From the NCBI GenBank assembly GCA_024734555.1, contig JANPWX010000537.1, positions 530,741 to 594,740 of the forward strand: a stretch of DNA of 64,000 bases, written 5' to 3'. The notes below the pieces were generated by a model. The model did no database searches, had not been told where the DNA came from, and was given only the letters and a program-made list of their open reading frames with translations. The translations under genes and the position numbers were made by a program. This document shows, one piece after another, positions 47,283 through 60,601 of the stretch. Numbering within the stretch: the stretch's first letter is position 1; every line of letters starts with the position of its first letter. The stretch is from Trochalopteron elliotii. Its lineage: Eukaryota > Chordata > Aves > Passeriformes > Leiothrichidae.

Positions 47283-49135
47283 ATTCCCTGTTGTGCCATT
47301 AAGTTTTTCCAAGAAATATCTCTTTTGTAACTGTAATTGTGGAACACGTAAAGAGGTTTATGGCATTCCCAGAGTGAGGGAATTAAAGTACCCATTTTCT
47401 TTACCATCTGCTAATTTTTCCCCTCCATGTCTGTTGCACATAAACTTTTCTGCGTAAACCATCCACACATCTTGATCTCACATACTTAAACTTTCCTATT
47501 TACACTCCAGATATTCCATTTGTAGAGTGTAGATTTGCAGATCTCCTAAATTCAGGCCTTGTTACAAGAGTTGTCAATAGCCATGTGTGTTGAGTGAATT
47601 GGTCATAAATGTCTCTTTCTACTATAGTGAATTCAGTTTATGCAAATGTGACAAGCTAAACTCACAGGAGTGTGAAGCTAAGTTGACAAATGTTCTGATA
47701 TTAACCAAAGCTTCTTCTTGTGAGCACTGACTAGTAGTGCCTACTACTGCAAGTTATCACTGAAGCCGAATCCTTAACTATACTAGGGAGCTGGAAAGTG
47801 TTACATTTTGCCTTAGCATATGCAATATTGTGGTGTATTCTGATGCAATGCAGATTCACCCTCAGAGGGTTTCCTAATCTGTTTTTTGATATTTGCTGCA
47901 AGTAGTATTCTTATACTGGGGGTTTTTTTTCCCATATATTGGGCCATATTCTGATCTGTATTACGTAAATTAAGTGCATTTCCATTCATGTCAGAATTTT
48001 CTATTGGTTAAATTCCAGTTAGAGAGCACAAAAATATTATGGTAATAGGCAGGCTAATAAGGAATAATATAGTTAAATTGATAAATTCCCAGTGCTCAGA
48101 ATCAGGCTCATGGGGCTCAATTATGACTCCTAAAAGACTGAACCACATTGGGAAGGGGGAAGAGGTGCCTTAGTTGAGTGGCATTGCCTGGAGGCATTTT
48201 GTCTTTGTAAGGCATAATGCCTCTGGGGAAACTGGGGGCATCACAGTGAGCATTGGGACTCAATGCACCTTGGAAAAAGTCTAGACAGTACTTTGTCCAT
48301 TGTAGGTCTGTGGTTGACACCGTGGTTGTGGGAACATGTTCTCTGGGGCTAGACAGCACCATGAACTGTCTTTCCTCATGTCCTTCTGGTCACAGAGAGA
48401 TGAATTATGGCTGTTTCTGGTCTGATTGTGCTTTTGGGACAGGGAAGAGGACTTCCAGTCTCTTGTCCTGCCCCAGTGTCCCTGGCCTGCTGGAGTAGTT
48501 CCAGTTCTGTGCTTGGAAAAATGCACATTTGTGTATTTTAGTGAATGCTAGATCTTACTAAAAATTACTTTTACCACAGGTTGATACGGTTTAAAAAAAA
48601 AAAAAAATCAATCTAGGGAGTTCTTTTCCTGTGTAAAAGTTATCCATAGAGTTTGCCCTGCACAAGCCCTTGTTTCTACTTACTGGAGCTTAGTGGGTTT
48701 GTGATTTATTGAAATTATGGAAACAATAATTATGAGAACTTTGTTCATGCATGTGTGTATATACTTTTTCTCACACACATGGACATACACACACATCTTT
48801 TCTCACTTTATTTGTGAAATGCTGGGAAGTGAAAATAGCGTTATTAAACCTGATGATGATTAGAAGTATCAAAGTATTACAGACAGTTGAAAAAATAAAA
48901 AATTGTGTATTTTGTTTGACATTTAAATGTAATCTGCTACTGTTTGTCATAGATATATTAGCACTTTTGAAAAATGTATCTTTGTAGCAGAGAATATTAG
49001 CATGTAGTTTAAGGAATTCCTTTCTATATTTATATCCTTAAATTCTGTTTTGTAATTTTCATTCTGTAATCAATCTTGTAAGCACCTTGTGTAATTAAAA
49101 GCAGAATTAGAAGACAAATGTGAAAATAGAGTTTA

Positions 49136-49141
49136 AATAAA
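49136..49141 (+). terminator. MDFIC: Alternative polyadenylation hexamer AATAAA
   Basis: AATAAA lies within TTTAAATAAAATGAAAACAT, followed by T/G-containing sequence such as AATAGTTCTTGTGAACTTGT. It could be used as an upstream alternative to the hexamer at 49295. Confidence 0.4.
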
Positions 49142-49294
49142 ATGAAAACATTAGAACTTAATTGTCTATTTTATAATAGTTCTTGTGAACTTGTACAGTA
49201 TTTCAGGTTATAGTTCTGCAAACTGGCCCATTTGAAAAGTATGCTGTTTGTATTTTATATCAATTGGATGTTCTACTTGCAAACACTATTTTGA

Positions 49295-49300
49295 AATAAA
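49295..49300 (+). terminator. MDFIC: Probable main polyadenylation signal of MDFIC (AATAAA)
   Basis: AATAAA occurs in TTTTGAAATAAAGATC. It is the last canonical hexamer before the sequence changes to unremarkable intergenic DNA. A T-rich stretch with TTTTTGTGTTTTTTTTTTC follows about 80 nt downstream, further than usual for a GU-rich element, so the exact end is uncertain. Confidence 0.5.
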
Positions 49301-50914
49301 GATCTTTATTTTGAAACTTTTGGATATCACCTTCTTCTAGTCTTGCCTTGCCTATCCTCTGAAGAATAATTTCATGTCTTTTTGTGTTTTTTTTTTCTTC
49401 TCCTTTAACCCTTCCTAAAGGTGTTGGCCTTTGGGTGAGTTGCACAGAGGGTGAACCGGTGTACGAGTTGTCTTACAGGTGGAGCTCAGCTAGCTCAGAC
49501 ACTAGAAGCTGTGCTAGCATGAACCTCCAGCAATGAAAAAACTTTGTCATTAAGAGGGAAAATTCATTCCTTGGTGAAAATGGATTAATTAGGTGAAATT
49601 CCAGTAATGATTAAATTTTATCAAAATGAAAGTTACTTTAATACATTCACAGCCAGTCTTCTGTTTACTAAAAACAAGCTGATCCAAGAGTGTAATCAGC
49701 TTTTAGTATTCATATGATTCTTTTTTCATGTTTGCTTAAGCTAAGTGTGAACATCCTTATACTACTTTAAAACTTCAGAAACTGCATGTCTAGACTTTTG
49801 CATTAATTTTTCTACATCTATACCCCTTTAAGAGTGTTAAAAACAATTGCTTCTCTGGCCATTATAAAGGAAAGATGATAAAACTGACAGAAATTGTGTT
49901 TGAGAGTGTATCATGAAGTCTTGCATTGAGAGTGTGCACCAAAATACTTGTTTTAGTAAATGAACTGATAAACACATAGACAAATAGTATCATTTGACAC
50001 CTATTTTAGTTGGTTTAGCCATCCATAAGATATCTAGAAAAAAATGGTTCCTATGAAGAAGGATCGGGAGCATTCAGGAGCTTTTGGATTGAATAATGGC
50101 TCTATTTCAGTCATAGTTCTCATGTTAAGAGCTGTGTATTGACTTAGATGAATCACTGATTTTATAATATTCTAAATGAGAAACTTTTCTGAGCTCTTCA
50201 CACACTCAGGCTTTTTTTCACATTATCTTAATGGTTGCAATATTTGATGTGTGTTCTTGGAGAGCAGTGCCAATTGTATTGATGTATCTCCATGATAAAG
50301 CTTTTATTGTCTCCTGTCTTGTAACTTTCTAAAAGGCAACAGATCATAGAATGAGTGATGTATCTGAAATATTGCTCTTGGCCCCAAAATTAAGTTAAAC
50401 ATTAGAGAAGTATCTCCCTAATGTCTTGTTTTAGTCCTTGAGTGCATACACCATGTACTGGAAACTCCACATTGTGTTGATGGTGACAGTAATAGCTGTA
50501 GAATCGTACAGACATTAATCATGTTTTTTTCCTTCCCTTCCTAACCTTTTGCCAGCTCTTAGCACTTCCCAAGAGAGTAGGGAGACGTTAACTCAATTTT
50601 AATGTTGAAAGAAGTTCAGTGAAAATAATACACTGTACTCATTTCCAAGATGCACTTGTTGAGTGTGCTCAGTGCACTTGAATGTGAAGTCGATTGCTTG
50701 TACAAAGTTAAACACTTGCTTGTGCTATTTACCAATGATTTGGTGCCAGTGTCACAAAAGGACAGGTTTTCCCTCCTTTAGAAATCTTTAATATGTTGGG
50801 ATATTTTTACTATAGTTGGAAAGAGAACATTCTCTGAATTATCATTCTGCAAAACAGGCAGATGTTTAATTTGATCAAATGTTCTTAATGTCTTTACGGC
50901 TTTTAATCATTGCT

Positions 50915-51310
50915 TCACAGAATGGCTTGGGTTGGGAGGGACCTAAAGCATCGTATGATTCCAACCCACTTGCCATGGGCAGGGACAGCTTCAACTAGAT
51001 CAGGTTGCTCAGAGCCCCATCCAACCTGGCTTTGAATACTTCCAGGGGTGGGGAATCCACAGCTTCTCTGGACAACCTGTTCTAGTGCCTCATCACCCTC
51101 ACATTGGGAATTGCTTCCCAATATCTAATCTAAACCTCCCTTCTTTCAGCTTTAAGCCCATTCTCCTTCATCCTATCACTACATGACCTTGTAAACAGAC
51201 TCTCATTTTCCTTTTAGGCTCACTTCTGGTAACGGGAAGGCTGCAGTTAGGCAACCCAAAAGCTCTTTTTTCCGGGCTGAACAATTCCAGTTCTCCTATC
51301 AGTTCAGCTG
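50915..51310 (-). mobile_element. CR1 LINE 3' end, antisense
   Basis: Read on the minus strand this is a CR1 3' segment. On the + strand it opens with TCACAGAATGGCTTGGGTTG (the CR1 3' terminus reversed). It continues with GGGAGGGACCTAAAGCATC, GGGCAGGGACAGCTTCAACT, CTTCCAGGGGTGGGGAATCC, GCCTCATCACCCTCA and GGAAGGCTGCAGTTAGG, and ends near CCGGGCTGAACAATTCCAG. About 395 bp remain and the copy is 5'-truncated. Confidence 0.92.
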
Positions 51311-52146
51311 ACTTAATAAAACACTACATACAATCCTGTTTTCTTATTTTATGTACGCATATTAATAGCAATTGTTAGTACATTACCATTCAGTACTCAT
51401 AGAAATGGAATGTAAGATGAAAGACTGTATAATACCTTTTATACATTTAATAGTGCCTTACTGATATTTTTTCTGGTATGCATATGCTATTTTAACTGAC
51501 AAAATACTCCACTATAATTGGGACTCTTTATATCATCTCAGCAGGGTATGTAATTGGTGCCCAAGCACTATACAATTCCTCTTCAATCAGTGATGTAGGA
51601 TTCAGAAATTTGTGTCATCTCCAAGTTGCACAAAATGACCACACTGTGAATATACTGTACTCCAATATGTTTCATGTTACAGTCCTACTTTTTTAGGCAC
51701 CAGATTCACAGTGCCTACATTTGTTTCCTTAGCTTTTTTGCAAGGTAGTATGTTTGGTTTTGTTTTGCCTTTAAATTTTGGTTTGAAGAGAATTGAAAAG
51801 GTCTTCATTATTGAAGTCTGGGACAATACCAAGATACATGTTGCATTTTAAGTTGTTTCTTCATGTTTTCTGTGTTCTCTGCTGTGTGCAACTTCTAGTC
51901 AAAGAGGCTTGTAAAAGCGATGTCTTTGGAATTTTGGACTTAGCATCTAAATAACTGAAGCTCAATAGTGTTGAAATATTTGAAAATGAAAATTTATTGA
52001 TTATCTCTTTCTTGCTCAAATAAAGCACCAGAAGTTCTATCAAGATGGATTCTGCAGAATTTTGCAAAGTGACAAACTTCAAAATAGTTCTGCTTGCAAG
52101 AATAAGACTAGCATGTTAGTTTCAAATTAGTACATTTTAGTGTACC

Positions 52147-52190
52147 ATATATATGTGTGTGTGTATGTATACACATATATATATATATGT
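52147..52190. repeat. AT/GT compound microsatellite
   Basis: ATATATATG is followed by a (GT)n stretch, then ATGTATACACAT and an (AT)n run ending ATATGTG. The tract is about 44 bp long and nearly self-complementary (TATGTATACACATA core). Confidence 0.85.
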
Positions 52191-54974
52191 GCTAGTTTTT
52201 TTATTCTGAGCTACCTTCAGTTACTGAGGACTAATTAAGAACAAGCTGGAAAGAATAAATGTATTAAGAAATGTGGTATTTCTTTCTTCCCTTGGAAATG
52301 CGATTCCATTTCTCTGTTTCTTCATGTGAGGAGGAGACACCTTGATTACATATTTAATGTAGACTAACAGCAGTGGTTTAGAATCCACAATAACTTCAAG
52401 GTCATTAGAAGTAGTATGTGAAGGATAAAGGGAAATGTGTTGCAAGGATCCCCCTACTCTTAACAACTGCTGTCACTGCCTCAATAATCTGCTTTGCAAC
52501 TACCAAGCTTTTGTGGAGTTGAATTTAAGATAATTAAGGTATCCATGGCTGAAATTTTATATAAAAACTCTTGTTTCTTCAGAAAGAGTAATTAGACATA
52601 TTTATACAATTACATTTTAGTAAACTATTATGTCAGCTTAACTGTAACACATATTCTGGTTAAAGTACATTAAAGCAAAATACTAAGAAGTAATTTAGCT
52701 GCAGAAGGCATTATTTTCTATCTAATTATTTGCAAATTAATGAATAAAATTAAATTCCAATCACTGAAAAAATGAAGCAATGGTGAGAATCAGAACTACA
52801 GATTAGTTAAAGCTATGCAGTGCATAACAGAATTAAAGCCGCCTTTTATTCAAATTCAATGCTTAAAAAAGAACAAATCCATCATCTTGAAATTTGACTT
52901 GTAGCTTGACATTAAAAATAATATGAGTAGAATTTTCAGTGGGGTAAGCACAAAACTAGTTCAAGTAGTGTCACTCTCAATTAATGTACTCAGGTGCTGT
53001 GCCCATTAAAATTCCCACTTGTGGGTTCAGCTCTCTATGCAAATGGGGTCATTACCTGGAGAATTTAATTGGGTATGACACTGGGAGTAGGAATTTTCCT
53101 TTCAAAATAAACCTTCTTGCACACATTTTCACTAGAAATTTGATTGTTACATATACTTCATATTGTTTGGCTCTATAAATATTTACCAAAATTGAGAATG
53201 TTCTCACTTACTCTTTTACAGGTGATTCATAATGCATCAAAATGCTTTTTAGATTGTTCCATGTATTGCATATGCAAGTCATGTTACAAAATCTGTGGTG
53301 AAAAATCTTTTTTTTTGGTGTTAAAATGGTATATTTACATGTATTACATCCTTTTGAAGCTGATACTAATTTCTGTAATGTCTGAAAGCAGAACCATAAT
53401 ATTTTTTTGTAGTATATGTACATGTAAATGAAAAAAAGATTATTGCATACTGAACCCCTACCTTACTCATTGTTTGGAAAGGACAAAAATTTATTGTGTT
53501 TCTGAGTAATACTAACTTCCAACTTTTCTGGACATTGCTTTGCATAATCACTTGCATAAATAAGGCTAATACTTAAAGATTTTAATCCCAAAATGTACAT
53601 ACAAATCTTGTGTAAACACAGAATTACATGATTGGATGAAAGTTCTATAGAACTTCCAGTTCAGCAGTCTACTCTATAACAATGTCTAGAAACGTGTTCC
53701 TTGAAGCCTCTGATGAAGGGAGTTTGGACACTAGAGACAGTTCTCACTTGTGCTACAGTTGAAGTTAACAGAAAGCTTTTTTTCCTTACATCCCATTTAA
53801 TCTTGTTTACATTTCTGCAAATAAAACTGATGTACCCTTGTTCTATTCCCAGTGGATGTGTAGAACAATCACCATTCTCTGGTCATAACATTTCATATAT
53901 TAACGTTTCATATAGTTTGTATACTCCTGCCCAGTTTCTCTTGTGTAATCAAAAGAAATCTAGTCCCAACCTGTTGTTTGAGGTACAACATTCATTTCAG
54001 GCATTACAAACTGTAGGAGCTGTGCTTCTCATTTCAAACTATGACAAGACTGAGGGAGCAACTCATGAAAGAATTTTTTTCTGCTAATAAGAAGCACAGA
54101 TGGTGGATAGTGTATTGGGGTAAGAGATACATCCATGTCTATGATGTGCAGGGATTTCTGTGGCATGAAAGTTGACACTATTTCACTTGCACCATAACTT
54201 CTATAAAGGAAACAGTCAAAAGAATCAGCATTATGATCATCCGTATAATCCCTTGAAAGACTTTCATGGGATTTGCAGAACACTTTCAAAATTTCCAGAA
54301 TGGAGACTTGCAAGTGTTGTATTAGCAAATAAACTGAGAAAATGAATCAACCATGTCATTAAAGCTTATCTACATTTGTTACTTCTGTATTTTTACTCCA
54401 TCTCAGCTTCTTGCCCCTCTTTTGGCCACTTGGTTTACTAATCCAGCATCCTTTATGTTTTCACTGAAACTTCCTGTCCAGTTCTATTGGGTCTCATTGC
54501 TTCTTTGATGCTTAATACATTATTTATGAAGGGAAAAAAATGCTACTGAAGAGTGATGTTTTTTCTTATTGAACTTACCTGTAACCTTGTAGTAGCCTTG
54601 CAGTATGGTTTTAAGACCATGGGTGAGAGTGGATTTTAACATAAACAAACTGTGTTTCAAAAGGTTAGTGCTCCCTTATTACTCTTCATGTTCAAAAATG
54701 TTAATTAGAATAATTTTATTTACAGAGAAAATCTAATGTATGTCCGTGTAGTTTTATGGAAAATACTTCTCAGTTATTATTCACTAATGAGAATAAAAGT
54801 TTTATAAAAATAATTGTATAGCCATAATATACCTGAGTTCTTAACACTTTTGATTTAGGACTTACATGACATCTTGATTTGCAATATTGTTTTTTAATAT
54901 GTACAGGTGATGTAGACTGAAACCAAGTAACTGATAGGTCTCGAAACCATAATTGTCAAATGAAAACATGTTAA

Positions 54975-55720
54975 AAGGGTGACTTTAGAGAGGTTCTGAG
55001 GAAATTGGTACTGTGCCTGCAACTCTTCAACATTTTAATCAACGACCTGGAAACATTTTTAGCAGAATTTGTAGATGAATCAATTGTTGTTGGAACAGTA
55101 AATTAAATACATATCATTACAAGGTGCTTATTTAGAGCAATCTGAACCTGGTAGGATGGATCTCATCTCAGAAAATGCTTTTCCATGCTATGATAGGGAA
55201 AGGAAACATTCAGAATTTACTTCATGTAAAAAAGAATAATTTCAAACACTTTGAAAGCACTTGAGGATCATGGTGAAGACGGTACTGAGCAATGAGTTTC
55301 AGCTGAAATCCTGCAGCCTTTCATGGTGACCTTTTGATATTTCAGTTGATAGTACAGTGAGTGGAAGCAAGGAAGAGTGAGTGTGCTAAGGAAATCAGTT
55401 TCAGAACACACTTTCAGTCCTTCATGTTTTGAAAAACAGAAAGTTCAAAACAGAACATCAAAAATTACTTAGAGGTATAAAATCACTGTAAAAAGAATTT
55501 CAGAGCGTACTCTACTCAAGTTTATCCGGCAGAAGACTGAGCTGTGACTTCATCACACTGTACTTGTATCTTCACAGGCACAAATGAGAGTGCCTTGAAG
55601 CTTTTCTTATTCTGCCAGAGAGATACAGAAAGAACTAAACTCTAAAGCCAAACAAAAATTGATGTCCAATTTTTTTATCCAGATGTAGCTGTGAAGATAG
55701 TAATGAGTTGAACAAACCAT
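54975..55720 (+). mobile_element. Ancient CR1-type LINE relic: end of reverse transcriptase through 3' UTR
   Basis: The frame through 55023 translates to LFNILINDLETFLAEFVDES. This is the CR1 reverse-transcriptase signature in which 'LFNIFINDL' precedes the catalytic 'FADD', here decayed to FVDE. Downstream, GAGGATCATGGTGAAGACGG and TACTGAGCAATGAGTTTCAG follow the expected 'gg.tcatggt....actga..atgag' order of CR1. After these come CAGAAGACTGAGCTGTGACT and TCATCACACTGTACTTGTAT, the block shared by old CR1/L3-like 3' regions. Together about 745 bp of one heavily mutated copy appear collinear. Several internal stops and frameshifts remove any coding capacity. Start and end are approximate. Confidence 0.62.
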
Positions 55721-56818
55721 CAAACCCAGCATTTGATTACTCACCTGGTAGTCTTGGTTCACAACTGATGGTTTTCTCAGTTACATTTCCTTTACAAGGC
55801 TGTGTGTGTATATGAATATATATATAGCATATACAGAGAAAAAATGTAGTCAGGAAATGCTGAACTTGACAGAATTTTTTTTTCCTTTCATCTTAGAGAG
55901 ATGAGATGGTACAGTACTACCTCATGGATTTGTCTAGGGGCAGGAATAGATTACCCTGTGTGAATGGGGCTTGTAGAATTCTTACATTTGTCAAACATTA
56001 AAATAAAAGAAATACTTTTTTTTGCCACTGCAGAATCTCCACAACACAAATATGTATGTCCTCTATCACAGTAGCTGTCCAGGTGGTCACAGGTGATTCC
56101 CATACCAACATTCAAATATGGTGAATGTAGGTTATAGTTCTGGACTAATAATTCAAATAAAGATTAATTTCTATTTCAAAAATGTAAAACACATTAGATG
56201 TTAATTTCAAGGGCAAAATGAAATTGAAGTCCCTAAGAAAATACCTTAAATTGGATGAATTACCTGTAAAACAAACATCATAGATAAAAAGTGAATTTGC
56301 TTAATATAAAAAACGTTAATAAAATGGGCTGTGAAAGGAAGATAAGCAGCAGTGTTAAGATAAATAGTTCACTCATAGTGAAATAAAGCGTGAAAGTTCG
56401 TCTATGATATAGAAGTTTATGGAAAATTCGCAAGACAAAATGCATTCCAGCATGTTAAACAAAGGACCAATGGGATTCGTATGATGTGAGCTGCCAGTAT
56501 AGGCTCATCATAACCATTACAAATCTACTCTGAAATGTTAAAAAAGCAAAAATACAGAGCTAGAAGGTCCCAATTCCTCTGGGCTGAGAAAAAGAAAGTG
56601 GGTACTGACTGTTCTTTGTGTACTATCCTTCCACATCTTGCAATGCAGGAAATTATAGAGCAGGTGGAGAGGTCAGACGTGTGTGGAGACTTTACTGCAT
56701 ATTTCACTTCCCTGCTCCTTAGTTAGAGGTTAATAAAATGCTGTGTTACATTGATTCAGCTATAGTTTTGCATTCCCCTACTCCAGGAGAAATTTAGCTG
56801 GCAAACTATACCATTAGG

Positions 56819-56837
56819 TTTATTTATTTATTTATTT
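56819..56837. repeat. (TTTA)n microsatellite
   Basis: There are about 4.5 copies of TTTA followed by CCC. It is a short tetranucleotide tract with no associated feature. Confidence 0.8.
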
Positions 56838-57477
56838 CCCTTAGGCTTCCTTGGTCCTGTGTTAGTCTTAAGGGAGTCAAATGATAAAATGAAAATTGAC
56901 CCCTATGGAAATCATTAGTAGTTTGTAAGACTGTATTATGTGACATTGGGATTTCTACAATGACCAAATGAATTTTACCCTTTTCTTTTCCTGGTTTCCA
57001 GAGAGAAAAGGGTTTAATAATCCACTGTGATGTATATGCTTGCATGTGTGTTTATCCATTTTCTTACTCCCTACTAAGGACTTTTAAGCCTTCTGGTCTC
57101 GTTGAAATGAAATGAAAAGTGAGAGCAATTAAAAAAAGCCAATGAAAATCAAAGGAGACTGATCCTATCCTTACTCCAGGGAGAGGACAGTGGCAGAATT
57201 TGGTCAGCTCCTGTAAGCTGTCAGGGAATCCACAGAAGGGAGACTTACTAAAAATGTTTAATAGTGAAAAAACCTGCACTTGAAGTTCACATTTCATTAA
57301 ATGCATGGAAATCAAGCTGAGCAACTGAAATCACACGAATGGAAATTAGTTCTTCTACTCATGGAACTAGCTCTTCTGCATAGTTTAAGCTTGACTCTCA
57401 TATGGATGAATAGTTTAAATTACTTTCAAAATAAATCCTGCTTCTTTGTCTTCCGTTTTGTAACTTTTACTTTTGGC

Positions 57478-57541
57478 AATCATTAAAGGGGAATACCATA
57501 AAGTATTTGGAAATACTTTATGGTATTCCCCTTTAATGATT
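57478..57541. repeat. 64-bp perfect inverted repeat (31-bp arms, 2-nt spacer)
   Basis: 57478-57508 and 57511-57541 are exact reverse complements around GG at 57509-57510. The arm starts AATCATTAAAGG and ends AAGTATTT. The flanks (C at 57477, C at 57542) do not pair. Nothing in the neighbourhood resembles transposon ends or a target-site duplication. A two-base spacer is too tight for a normal microRNA precursor loop. A natural cruciform-prone palindrome, a tiny palindromic transposon remnant, a template-switch mutation or an assembly fold-back artefact are all possible. Confidence 0.97.
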
Positions 57542-60365
57542 CAAGGTTTCCCCCTCTCCCCCCCAAACAGCTTTCTAAATCCATTGTTCCAAAAAAGTGT
57601 TGGGGAAGAAAACTAGAAATGACTGAAAAAATAATTTGCTAGTAGTCAAGAAATAAAAGACTGAAAGATTGAAAAAGAACTTCTCTTGTTATTAACATAT
57701 TTGCTTGTTTATTTCTTTCTACCAATAATACTTTCTAACTCAATACTAAATTTTAAAAAAAATTTATCCAAATAACAAGCTAAAGCAAGTTTTTGAAATA
57801 AATATTTCCTAATTAAAACAATAATATACCACATAATTGTGCTCCAAGTTAGCATTAATAAAGTATTATATGCATAATTTTTACAACTAGAAGTATCTTT
57901 GTGGTTGTCATATTTTACTGTACACATAGCTTGATTGTTGCAGAGTAGACATCTGCCAGAAACATTTCAGTTTAGCATGATGAATTTACTGTAACCCTGT
58001 CAAAAATTACATAGCAATGCCAAAGTATCGCTTTGAATATAGGTTGAAAAACAGAAATAAGTGTGTTGAGGAAGGTTTTCAAATTCTCTCAGAATCCAGT
58101 CATTACTGCTGTTACAGCTGGGCACATAGGAATGCTGCTGCTCCATGGGGGATTCCTGGAAAGTGAACATTACTTACTTAATCAGGGTAGTGAAAGGCAA
58201 AGTCGTGTTTGACTGTAGGTGCCCTGCGTATGTTATCAGCATCCCAGCAAGGACGCTGCTGCACAAAGGGTAGGCAGTCTGCACAAAAGTGTAAAGGCTT
58301 TTTGAGGCCTTTTGTTAAAATTAAAATGGGAAGGGCACACTTGTTTGCAATGTCCTCTGTGGTGATTGTGTTTCAGGTGCTTAATTTTTTACTAATTATG
58401 TATGAAACACTCTATCCACCGCTGCTTGGTTTAATATGCTTGTTGAAATCTTGTCTGAATGATTTGGGCCAAATTTGAGCTCAGATAAACAATAGGAGAG
58501 GCAATAAGGAAAAGTACATGCTCTCTAGAGGCTTAGTGGTAATTCTCTAGGACCCTGACATTTCAAGAAATAGCCAATCAGGAAAGGTGAGTATTCCTGC
58601 ATCTTTGATAAAAGATTCTTCAGTGTCTTATGTGGTTTAAATAATTGTAGGATATCTCACTTTTTTCTCAGGTTAGATCTTTTTGTATTTTCAATAGATA
58701 TACTAAAGATATTCTAGCATATTTCAAATAGAAGCTAAGATATGGTCCTGGGATGTTCTCAAACACCATATTTGTATATTTTATAAAAATATTATTTACA
58801 AAAGAGAATTATAAATCTGCATCTGCATAGGCCTACTGTCTGCCTACATGTATATTACTATAACCTTCAGCTAAATCCTGGAATTAAGGGTATCATATCA
58901 ATACATATTCTTCTTTAATGGGCTTTTAAACCCTAGACAGCAGAACTGATTGTTCATATGTAGATAAAATTAGTGTAAATGATTATTTACTGAGATTAAT
59001 ATACTAAGCAACAGACATGCACTTTTTGCTCTGTTATCATTTTCTATTGCTACGTGATTTCAAACACTGTGTACAAAGGTCTGACGGAAGTGTAGCAAGG
59101 GGTCCTTCTGTCTTTGCTGATACGTATGGAAAAAACTTCACCATTGATACCCATATTAAATGGAGGAACCTGCATTTCCCTCTTACCTTTTTCTTCTCAG
59201 AATTGTGTTTCAGAATTCTGGGACAGATGGAGCCAAGCAGTTTGAGAGCAAAAATAACCAAAACCAAAACCTCCTGAGAGGTGGTGGCCTGGAAAACTGG
59301 AAACCATGTTCAAAAACAGCCAAAGGGAGAATTTCTTTTTTCCTTCAATGAGCTTTGGTGAGGTATGTGGGAAAGCAGCTGTCTGTGAACTTTCCTTTCA
59401 ATAGGTACAATCGCTGTATTTATGTCTATAAAATGTATTGTTATGTGACTATAAATGTTAATATTTGTTCATGCACATGAGTTCCTCTCTTAACTAAATA
59501 TTCTTGCTTGGATTGCTTATGGCTCACACCCTACTCTGCCTTGCTCCTGTGAATTACCAGCCCTGCCCTGCTGATGGACTGACAAGATACCCTCTTCTGC
59601 TACAGCTGAATTAAGGCTGATGCACATTACCCACAGTGCTGCCTGACAAATTGAATCATCTGCTCTAAGTGATTTTGCCTGTTTCAGAGTACTGGGAAAC
59701 TCAAAGGGCATCAAGTCAAATTACACATTGATTGCTGTTTGCCCTGTAGCTTTTGCACACAGAAAGAATCACATACAACACTTAGAAGATTAGTGGAGAC
59801 TGCATCAAGAGAATACCACATGTAAGCATGTGCAAGTTGGACTTCTCTGATTGGTAGTAGCATTGCAAGTCTAGCCATACAGGAAAGAGAAAAATTTATG
59901 TTAATGTGTGCTTCCCAGTTGACGCAGACATAGACTTTATCATCCTTCCTGTAGAATTTCTAATTCTTAACTTAGTCACACCATAATTCATGTTTGGTTT
60001 GGGGTTATGTTTCTTTTATCAAATAAACAAAATGTCAAAATATCACAATTAAAATTATGTCTACATTATTTTATATAGAAAAAATCTGATATGTATTAAT
60101 GTTTATGAACTACTCTCTATTAGAATATCTTTAACAGCAGAGATCACTGATCTGTCACTCTATGATCTACAGCTATCCAGATTTGAGGTGACAAACAGGT
60201 AGATGGATGCCTGAGAACACAACTTTTATTTTTAATCTTTGGAACCCAGAGATTAATACTTCTTTAAAAAGCTGTGGCAAAAATAATTTTAAAGAAAAAG
60301 CCAAGAAAACAAAGATTCTTCTATGAAAAGAAGTTTTCTCCATGTGGGGATTGGCTTTTTCTGCC

Positions 60366-60601
60366 AGACAACAAGCAATAAGACAAGAGGACTCGGTCTT
60401 AAGCCGTGCCATTAGAAAGAAATCCTTCACAAAAATGGTGATTGAGCATCGGAATGGACTGCCCACCATCCCTAGAGGTGTTTAGGGAAAGATTGGATAT
60501 GGCACTCAGTGTCATGGTCTAGTTGAGGTGGCATTCAGTCATAGGTTGGATCTGATTATCTCAAAGTCTTTTTCAATCTAAAAAAAGTCTGTGATTCTGT
60601 G
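60366..60601 (+). mobile_element. CR1 LINE 3' end, degraded, with internal deletions
   Basis: Segments in CR1 order are AACAAGCAATAAGACAAGAG, GGTCTTAAGCCGTGCC, GAAATCCTTCACAAA, GGAATGGACTGCCC, CACCATCCCTAGAGGTGTTT and the terminal GTGATTCTGTG. Relative to the copy at 16081-16440 it lacks the stretch between 'gtgcca' and 'ccttcac' and the 'agggaggtagtggag' block, so it is deleted as well as 5'-truncated. It is more diverged than that copy. Confidence 0.85.

Larger units (their letters stand above)
46079..49320 (+). other. MDFIC: MDFIC 3' UTR (inferred)
   Basis: About 3.2 kb follows the stop before the most convincing polyadenylation context, AATAAA at 49295-49300. Earlier hexamers at 47218-47223 and 49136-49141 could give shorter 3' ends. 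Mammalian MDFIC also has a long 3' UTR of a few kilobases, which supports this extent. A GC-richer patch (about 48.1-48.5 kb) carries 81-codon open frames on both strands that I take as chance. A stem-loop at 47251-47282 is noted separately. The exact cleavage site is not visible from DNA. Confidence 0.6.

Noticed and set aside
48253..48526. 81-codon open frames on both strands in a GC-richer patch
   Set aside because: They lie in the presumed MDFIC 3' UTR, overlap each other on opposite strands, and show no motif. I treat them as chance frames.
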